Below are positions 14,060 through 19,128 of a DNA stretch of 19,128 nt, in pieces. The notes beneath the pieces are model-generated. The model was not told the DNA's origin. It was given only the letters and a program-made list of their open reading frames with translations, and made no database searches. The first letter of the stretch is position 1; each line of letters begins with the position of its first letter. Source of the stretch: Bacteroidales bacterium (GTDB taxonomy: Bacteria; Bacteroidota; Bacteroidia; Bacteroidales; UBA932); contig JAEEQI010000026.1 of assembly GCA_016285215.1 (NCBI GenBank), forward strand, positions 1-19,128, written 5' to 3'. Both the position numbers and the translations under genes were made by a program.

Positions 14060-17035
14060 ATGGTTAGAAAAATGCTAATGGCCGTAGCCGGCCTTCTGAT
14101 GGCTCTCACCCTGAGCGCCCAGAACTACAAAATTACCCTCCAGTTACAGGACGCCAGCAACGGCGAAGCCATTGGCTTTGCCACGGTCTCCGTGACTCCG
14201 GAAAAAGGACAAGCCAAGTACACCTTGTCGGGCAGTGACGGTAAAGCCACCATCGAAAAGGTGCACGCCGGCGTTTACACCCTCAAGGCCGAACTGATGG
14301 GCTACATCACGCACGAGCAGAAACTGGACCTGAGGGCCGATGCCAACCTGGGCATCATCAAGATGGAGCAGGACCGCGAAGTGCTGGATGCCGCTTCCGT
14401 AAGCGCCGTGGGTAACCCCATCATCATCAAGAAAGATACGGTGGAGTACAACGCCTCCTCGTTCAAGATATCCGACGACAATATGCTGGAAGACCTCCTC
14501 AAGAAGCTCCCCGGCGTGGAAGTGAACGAAGACGGCTCCATCACCGCCAACGGTGAAACCATCACCAAGATAACCATCGACGGCAAGACCTTCTTCCTGG
14601 ACGACCCTGAACTGGCCTCCAAGAACATCCCCGCCAAGCTCATCGAGAAGGTGAAAGTGGTGAAGAAGAAGAGCGAGCAGGCCGAATTTACCGGCATCGA
14701 CGACGGTGAAGACGAGACCGTCATTGACCTGAGTGTCCAGAAGGGCATGATGAACGGCTTGTTTGGCAACCTCATGGCCGGCGGTGGCCACGACCTCCCC
14801 TCCAAGAGCAAGGAAGGCGCCATGAACGACTGGCGCTGGCAGGGATCCTTCATGGGAGGCCGGTTCTCCGAAGGCAACCAGATCAGCATCATCGCCAACG
14901 CCAACAATACCAACAACCGCGGCTTCAACGACCTGTCCGGCAACATGATGGGCAACATGATGGGCGGCGGTGGCGGCTTTGGCGGCGGAAACGGCATCAA
15001 CACCACCTGGATGGGCGGTGTCAACGCCAACTTCGACCTCTTTGACGACCGGATGCAGCTGGGCGGCAACTACCTGTACAACGGTTCCATCCGCGACGCC
15101 CTGCAGACCAGCTACAAGGAGACCTACCGCGAAGACGGTTCCACCCTGATCTCCAACACGGAAAGCAGCAACCACCGCTTCACGGACGGCCACCGCTTTG
15201 GCATGCGCCTGGAGCACAAGTTCTCCGAAAAGACTTCCATCCTCTTCCAGCCGCAGTTCAACTTTGGCCGCGGTTATTACACGCAGCAGAGCATCTTTGA
15301 CACGGATACCCGTGACAAGGACGGAAACACCAACCCCACCAACGAGGGTTTCACCAACAACAACGGTAACAACAACAACTGGAGCACCAACGGCTTCATG
15401 CTGCTGCGCCAGCGTCTGGGCATTCCGGGCCGAACGATTTCCGTGAACGCCACCTGGCGTCTGTCCAACAACAAGATGGACGGCTACAACCAGTCCTTCA
15501 CCAACTCGGATTACGACGAAACGGGAATCCCCACCACCGCCCGCATCATCAACCAGCGCGTGGACCAGAGCAGCAAGCAGCGCAACGTGGGCGCCCGTCT
15601 GGTATACACCGAGCCCCTGGGCGGCAACTTCTACCTGGAAGGCAGCTACAACGTGAACTACTCCCAGTCCGAGACCGAGAAGATTGTGTACAACAGCGGC
15701 GCCTTCGACTGGAGCGGAATCGACTTTGTGATGGGGATGGACGCCCTTCCCTACAACCCCAGCGGGGAAACCAAGGACGAGACCAACTCCAACAACGTAA
15801 TCAACCGCAACCTGAACCAGAACATCGGCCTGGCCGTGATGTATCAGGAAGAATCCATCCGCGCCCAACTGGGTGCATCGGCCCTTCCTACCAATACTTA
15901 TAACTATACCAACGGTAAAGAGTACAAGGACCATCGCTGGAACTTCTCGCCCCGCGCGATGCTGTTCTACGATTTCAACGACAACTCCAACGTCCGTTTC
16001 TTCTACAACGGCCGCAGCGCCCAGCCTTCCACCAGCCAGTTGAACCCGGTGATGGACAACTCCAACCCGCTGAGCCTGCGCCTGGGTAACCCTTACCTGA
16101 CGCCTTACTTCAGCCATAACTTCCGCAACGAGTGGGAGATTTCCAACAAGGAGACCTTCTTCACCCTGCGCGTGAACCTGCGGGGCGGCCTTACCCAGAA
16201 CCCCATCACCAACGCCAACTGGTACGACAACAACGGCCGTCAGTACTCCTTCCCGGTAAACGGTCACAACACTTACAATGCCGGCGCCCGCATTTCCCTG
16301 AACGCCCCCATTGCCAAGTCCAACTTCTCCATCTCCAACATGGCCAACGTGAACTACTCCAAGAGCGGCAGCTTCGTGGGCAAGACCGGTTTGGATATGA
16401 GCCCTTATCTCTCGGACGAGAGCTTCGACTACGAGAAATTCCACAAGGACTACTTTGAGGGAGACGGCAAGCTCTGGGAAGACAACTTCATTGACAACAG
16501 CACCCGCAACCTGAGCGTGATGGAACGCTTCGGCCTTACTTACCGTTCCGACTATCTGGAAATCCAGGGCAACATCATGACCCGGATGAGCAAGCCTTGG
16601 TACACCGTGCAGGAGCAGGTGGCCGCCACCTGGAACAACTCCGTGCGCGGCTCCATCAAGTGGACCATCGGTGAAAGCGGCGTGGAAATCAGCACCGACG
16701 CCAACTACCGCTGGTACAACGGTTACACCACCGCCCAGGAGCCTCAGCTGGTATGGAATGCCAAACTGGCCATCCCTCTGTTCCAGCGCCAGGCTACCCT
16801 TTCGCTCAACGCCTACGACATCCTGGACCAGGCCCGGAACCTGCAGGTGTCCATCACCGACAACTACTATCAGGAGACCCGCAACAATACCCTGGGCCGA
16901 TACCTGATGCTTTCCTTCACCTGGCGCTTCGGTAACTTCGGCGGCCAGCGCGGAGGACGCCGGATGGGTCCCGGTATGGGTGGTCCCGGCGGTTTCCGTC
17001 CCCCGATGGGCGGCGGCTTCCGCGGCAGATTCTAA
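14060..17035 (+). CDS. Outer-membrane beta-barrel protein, TonB-receptor-like, paralog B
   Basis: The 991-aa product has the same layout as paralog A: signal peptide (1-20), carboxypeptidase-regulatory-like domain (about 24-105), plug-like region (about 110-240), and a barrel ending with MLSFTWRFG. By my count 202 of the first 240 residues match paralog A without gaps, and residues 107-143 are identical. The barrels diverge more, with differences concentrated in loop-like Asn/Gly/Asp-rich segments, as expected if the two differ in ligand or surface exposure. The Gly-rich insert is shorter (302-310). The C-terminal tail is Gly/Arg/Met/Pro-rich (GPGMGGPGGFRPPMGGG). It has its own promoter and ends at a perfect bidirectional terminator. 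Function is unknown beyond outer-membrane location. Confidence 0.85.
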   Translation: MVRKMLMAVAGLLMALTLSAQNYKITLQLQDASNGEAIGFATVSVTPEKGQAKYTLSGSDGKATIEKVHAGVYTLKAELMGYITHEQKLDLRADANLGIIKMEQDREVLDAASVSAVGNPIIIKKDTVEYNASSFKISDDNMLEDLLKKLPGVEVNEDGSITANGETITKITIDGKTFFLDDPELASKNIPAKLIEKVKVVKKKSEQAEFTGIDDGEDETVIDLSVQKGMMNGLFGNLMAGGGHDLPSKSKEGAMNDWRWQGSFMGGRFSEGNQISIIANANNTNNRGFNDLSGNMMGNMMGGGGGFGGGNGINTTWMGGVNANFDLFDDRMQLGGNYLYNGSIRDALQTSYKETYREDGSTLISNTESSNHRFTDGHRFGMRLEHKFSEKTSILFQPQFNFGRGYYTQQSIFDTDTRDKDGNTNPTNEGFTNNNGNNNNWSTNGFMLLRQRLGIPGRTISVNATWRLSNNKMDGYNQSFTNSDYDETGIPTTARIINQRVDQSSKQRNVGARLVYTEPLGGNFYLEGSYNVNYSQSETEKIVYNSGAFDWSGIDFVMGMDALPYNPSGETKDETNSNNVINRNLNQNIGLAVMYQEESIRAQLGASALPTNTYNYTNGKEYKDHRWNFSPRAMLFYDFNDNSNVRFFYNGRSAQPSTSQLNPVMDNSNPLSLRLGNPYLTPYFSHNFRNEWEISNKETFFTLRVNLRGGLTQNPITNANWYDNNGRQYSFPVNGHNTYNAGARISLNAPIAKSNFSISNMANVNYSKSGSFVGKTGLDMSPYLSDESFDYEKFHKDYFEGDGKLWEDNFIDNSTRNLSVMERFGLTYRSDYLEIQGNIMTRMSKPWYTVQEQVAATWNNSVRGSIKWTIGESGVEISTDANYRWYNGYTTAQEPQLVWNAKLAIPLFQRQATLSLNAYDILDQARNLQVSITDNYYQETRNNTLGRYLMLSFTWRFGNFGGQRGGRRMGPGMGGPGGFRPPMGGGFRGRF

Positions 17036-17069
17036 AAAAAACTCTCGGAACTATTCCGAGAGTTTTTTT
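17034..17069. terminator. Bidirectional intrinsic terminator
   Basis: Arms ACTCTCGGAA (17041-17050) and TTCCGAGAGT (17054-17063) pair perfectly around CTA, with seven As on the left and six Ts on the right, so it works in both directions. It starts at the paralog B stop, and its right half encodes the last residues and stop codon of the sir2 gene. Confidence 0.93.
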
Positions 17070-17755
17070 ATGAACTCCTGCATGCCCTTGGTGGCTACCT
17101 CCTGGATGAAGGTGACGCGAGGGTCTGCGAGGGGAACCGACTTGGGATCTATCACATAGATGGGGCATCCGTTGGGAGCGTAGCGATAGAGGCCGGCGGC
17201 CGGATAGACCTGCAGCGAGGAGCCCACGATGAGCAGCACATCGGCCTTTTCTACCAGGTTGATGGCTTTTTCTATATTGGGCACGGCTTCTCCGAAAAAG
17301 ACAATGTGCGGACGCAGCTGACTGCCGTTAGGGGCCAGGTCCCCCAATACTACAGGCCGATAGCCTACGTCAATGACCTCCGCCTCGGAGGCGGTGCGGT
17401 CGTAGATGCCGTTCTCGGGACGGACCTTGGTAAGTTCTCCGTGCAGGTGCAGAACCCGGGTGGAACCGGCCCGCTCGTGCAGGTTGTCCACGTTCTGGGT
17501 AATCACATCTACATTATAGTCTTTTTCCAGGCCGGCAATGGCCTCGTGGGCGGCGTTGGGCTTGGCTTCCTTGAGCTGGGCCCGGCGCTGGTTGTAGAAA
17601 TCCAGCACCAACTGGCGGTTGCGGTACCAGCCCTCGATGGAAGCCACGTCGTTTACGTCGTACTGCTCCCACAGGCCTCCCGTATCGCGGAAAGTGGCAA
17701 AGCCGCTCTCGGCCGAAACGCCGGCTCCGGTCAATACTACTATATGCTTTTTCAT
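17051..17755 (-). CDS. cobB: Sir2-family NAD-dependent protein deacylase, zinc-cysteine-free
   Basis: Sirtuins remove acyl groups from lysines using NAD, yielding nicotinamide and O-acyl-ADP-ribose. The 234-aa product has the NAD-binding GAGVSAESG (10-18), TQNVDNLH (86-93), catalytic His105 in LHGE and GSSLQVYP (178-185). Tyr54 and Arg57 (YNQR) match the Y-x-x-R motif that lets class III sirtuins such as SIRT5 and E. coli CobB accept succinyl and malonyl lysines. The four zinc-binding cysteines expected between about 110 and 145 are missing; the only Cys is 197. I recall similar loss in Bacteroides homologs, so this is probably a lineage trait, not decay. The start overlaps the ATPase stop by 4 nt. 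Substrates are unknown. Confidence 0.93.
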   Translation of the reverse strand: MKKHIVVLTGAGVSAESGFATFRDTGGLWEQYDVNDVASIEGWYRNRQLVLDFYNQRRAQLKEAKPNAAHEAIAGLEKDYNVDVITQNVDNLHERAGSTRVLHLHGELTKVRPENGIYDRTASEAEVIDVGYRPVVLGDLAPNGSQLRPHIVFFGEAVPNIEKAINLVEKADVLLIVGSSLQVYPAAGLYRYAPNGCPIYVIDPKSVPLADPRVTFIQEVATKGMQEFIKKLSE

Positions 17756-18906
17756 ACTTCCTTGATTTCAAAGAAATACTTCTTGATCCAGTACTCGAAG
17801 AGCGGATCTATGATCTGGGGGTTGTCGTTCTCGTCAAACTGGAGGACTTCCTTCTTCATCAGGGCGTCCTTGACGCGCTTCACATTGGCCGATGAATTGA
17901 GTCCGTACTTTCGGATGACATCGGCCGCACTGAAGCGGACCACGCCGTCCACCGTGGCGCGCAGGAAGTTCACCTGATGGGTGGTGAGGTCTTCCATAAT
18001 GGCGTTGAAACGGGGTTCGTGGATACAGACCAGCGTACCCAGGGCCTCCACCAGCGCCTGCTCTACGATATAACCCTTGCTCATCGCATCGCAGATGGCC
18101 ACAAAATGGTTGATGTACCAAAGATGGCCCCGGAACAGGCGGCAGGCACCCTGCAGGAGTTCCTTCTCCACCACCTTACCGGCAGACAGGAAGCCCTTGT
18201 GCACGTGGTCGGCCATTTCCCGCTCGTCTACCGGCGAGAGACGGACCCGTTCCAACAGACGGTGGAAGAGCATACTGCTCTGGAAGATGCTTTTCATCGC
18301 ATTGACGCCGGAGCCGCAGATGACCCAGGAGAAGAGCTTGTTGTCCTGCAGTTCCCGCATACAGGCATCCATAGGACGCAGGATTACATCGGGATTCTCC
18401 AGGTTGAGGAGGCTCTGGAACTCGTCCACTATGAGGATGAGGCGCACGCCCTTGTCCTGTGCCAGGATGTAGGGGAAGCGGATCATGGCCCGCACGTCGG
18501 ACTCGTCCAGGTCCCAGTTCAGGGAGAGGATCTTGTCCTCATCCGTATAGGCGCTGGGGTCAAAGACAAAGTGACTGCCCCCCAGGAACTTTTCCACAAG
18601 GGCGGCATACTCCGTGGGAGAAGAAGCCACCATCCGGAGCACGGTATTGCCCAGGCGGAGGAGAAAGGCTTCGGGCGTACGGATGTTCAGGGCCGAAAAC
18701 TGGCCTACGGTGAACACCTTGCCCGACATTCTCATCGAGAACAGCGCCTGCTGCACCAGCGAAGTCTTGCCGGTCTTGGGCGGTTCTGCCAGCAGCACGT
18801 TTTCCCCCTGTCCCAGGAGGTTCCCCATCAGGGTGACATCGGCCCTTCTTCCTACGAAGTTCTTGCCGGTGACGTACTGCGAATAAGGGAAAGCGGTATC
18901 AATCAT
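17752..18906 (-). CDS. AAA-type ATPase with C-terminal winged-helix-like region, conserved uncharacterised
   Basis: The 384-aa product starts with a FVGRRADV element (17-24), as in ATPase_2/ORC-like NTPases. Its P-loop region is EPPKTGKTS (41-49), in which Glu replaces the first glycine of GxxxxGKT. Walker B is LILIVDEFQ (156-164) and a sensor-1-like WVICGSG lies at 194-200. Residues about 300-384 look like a winged-helix domain (FLRATVDGVVRFSAADVIRK, then a conserved PLFEYWIKKY tail). Homologs appear, from memory, to be widespread in Bacteroidales with no known function. It overlaps both neighbours by 4 nt, suggesting coupled translation with the membrane protein and Sir2. A role in DNA-related signalling or stress response is conceivable but unproven. 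Confidence 0.8.
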   Translation of the reverse strand: MIDTAFPYSQYVTGKNFVGRRADVTLMGNLLGQGENVLLAEPPKTGKTSLVQQALFSMRMSGKVFTVGQFSALNIRTPEAFLLRLGNTVLRMVASSPTEYAALVEKFLGGSHFVFDPSAYTDEDKILSLNWDLDESDVRAMIRFPYILAQDKGVRLILIVDEFQSLLNLENPDVILRPMDACMRELQDNKLFSWVICGSGVNAMKSIFQSSMLFHRLLERVRLSPVDEREMADHVHKGFLSAGKVVEKELLQGACRLFRGHLWYINHFVAICDAMSKGYIVEQALVEALGTLVCIHEPRFNAIMEDLTTHQVNFLRATVDGVVRFSAADVIRKYGLNSSANVKRVKDALMKKEVLQFDENDNPQIIDPLFEYWIKKYFFEIKEV

Positions 18907-19128
18907 TCTTCTACGGTTTCAGGGGTCTCAACAACGGGCTCTGCTGCAGCGGGGGCTTCCTCCACCTGCTCCTGCGGAGCTTCCGGCTGGGCTTCAGCCT
19001 TCTTGAAGCACTTGCCGCTGGACAGGCACCAGTATACGCAACCGGCTACCACCAGGCAGATCACAATGCCACAGAACCATCTCCAGAAACGCTGCTTGCG
19101 GGCGGCGGGATCCACGGCGGTGAGCTTG
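18903..19128 (-). CDS. Small single-span membrane protein, N-terminus cut by window edge
   Basis: The frame is open to the right edge. The first visible in-frame start-like codon is a GTG at 19115-19113, but the frame reads KLTAV through it, so the true start may lie outside. The visible product has a basic segment (AARKQRFWRW), one membrane helix (FCGIVICLVVAGCVYWC), and a tail rich in Glu, Pro and Ala (EAPQEQVEEAPAAAEP). Five cysteines fall in or just after the helix, which is unusual. The topology is probably N-in with the acidic tail outside. No family is recognised. The stop overlaps the ATPase start by 4 nt, so it probably belongs to the same operon. Confidence 0.7.
   Translation of the reverse strand, partial: KLTAVDPAARKQRFWRWFCGIVICLVVAGCVYWCLSSGKCFKKAEAQPEAPQEQVEEAPAAAEPVVETPETVEE

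Noticed and set aside
14144..16444. A 766-codon open frame on the minus strand inside paralog B
   Set aside because: It is a shadow of the barrel gene: codon bias in GC-rich DNA removes antisense stops. It has no recognisable domain, and the sense frame has a clear signal peptide, plug and barrel.
17051..18906. Sir2 plus ATPase as a known anti-phage system
   Set aside because: The Sir2 has the compact deacylase layout with the class III Y-x-x-R motif and no fused effector or APAZ-like region. The ATPase is not HerA-like by its motifs, and the neighbourhood is housekeeping.

Overview
The window reads as a chromosomal segment of a Bacteroidota genome, most likely an uncultured member of the Bacteroidales. 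The evidence is threefold. Intergenic gaps carry the Bacteroidota-type -7 promoter box TAnnTTTG, once with a TTTG -33 box at exactly 19 nt. The protein families are typical of the group: carboxypeptidase-regulatory plus plug-like plus barrel outer-membrane proteins, a thioredoxin-like exported protein, a zinc-cysteine-free Sir2, and a conserved AAA-type ATPase. Purine-rich Shine-Dalgarno sites are generally absent. The sequence is GC-rich, so long antisense frames are common. I judge almost all of it to be core genome. I see no phage, transposase, CRISPR array, tRNA or rRNA.

Layout, left to right. (1) Positions 3-4155 (+) form a tightly packed run: the 3' two-thirds of lon, then ung, coaD and a double thioredoxin-fold exported protein, joined by a 3-nt gap and two 4-nt ATGA overlaps. 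A small ribbon-helix-helix-like protein follows with its own promoter. (2) A 162-bp structured gap (4411-4572) separates it from the convergent lnt (-). Lnt is divergent from a three-PASTA membrane protein (+), which is followed by a 157-bp mosaic of hairpins and a dispersed-repeat-type sequence, then an RluD-family pseudouridine synthase. (3) serS, rpmA and rplU lie on the minus strand. serS meets rluD tail to tail with a 4-bp overlap, and a strong hairpin sits between rpmA and serS. rplU and ruvC diverge from back-to-back promoters. (4) Two tandem paralogous outer-membrane barrel proteins (about 1000 aa each, + strand) occupy 10917-17035 and end at a perfect bidirectional terminator. (5) On the minus strand, a small membrane protein (cut by the right edge), an AAA-type ATPase and a Sir2 deacylase are joined by two 4-nt overlaps.

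Most genes are housekeeping: protein quality control, uracil repair, CoA synthesis, lipoprotein maturation, 23S rRNA modification, aminoacylation, ribosomal proteins L21 and L27, and Holliday-junction resolution. The parts least explained by known biology are the membrane protein-ATPase-Sir2 unit, the duplicated Gly-rich barrel proteins, the RHH-like small protein, the structured gaps, and three genes whose -7 box lies so close to the start codon that their mRNAs should be almost leaderless. I found no clear-cut new system; the membrane protein-ATPase-Sir2 unit is the best candidate. No gene-free stretch exceeds 162 bases. All motif, residue and spacing statements were made by eye from the sequence; no database search was run.
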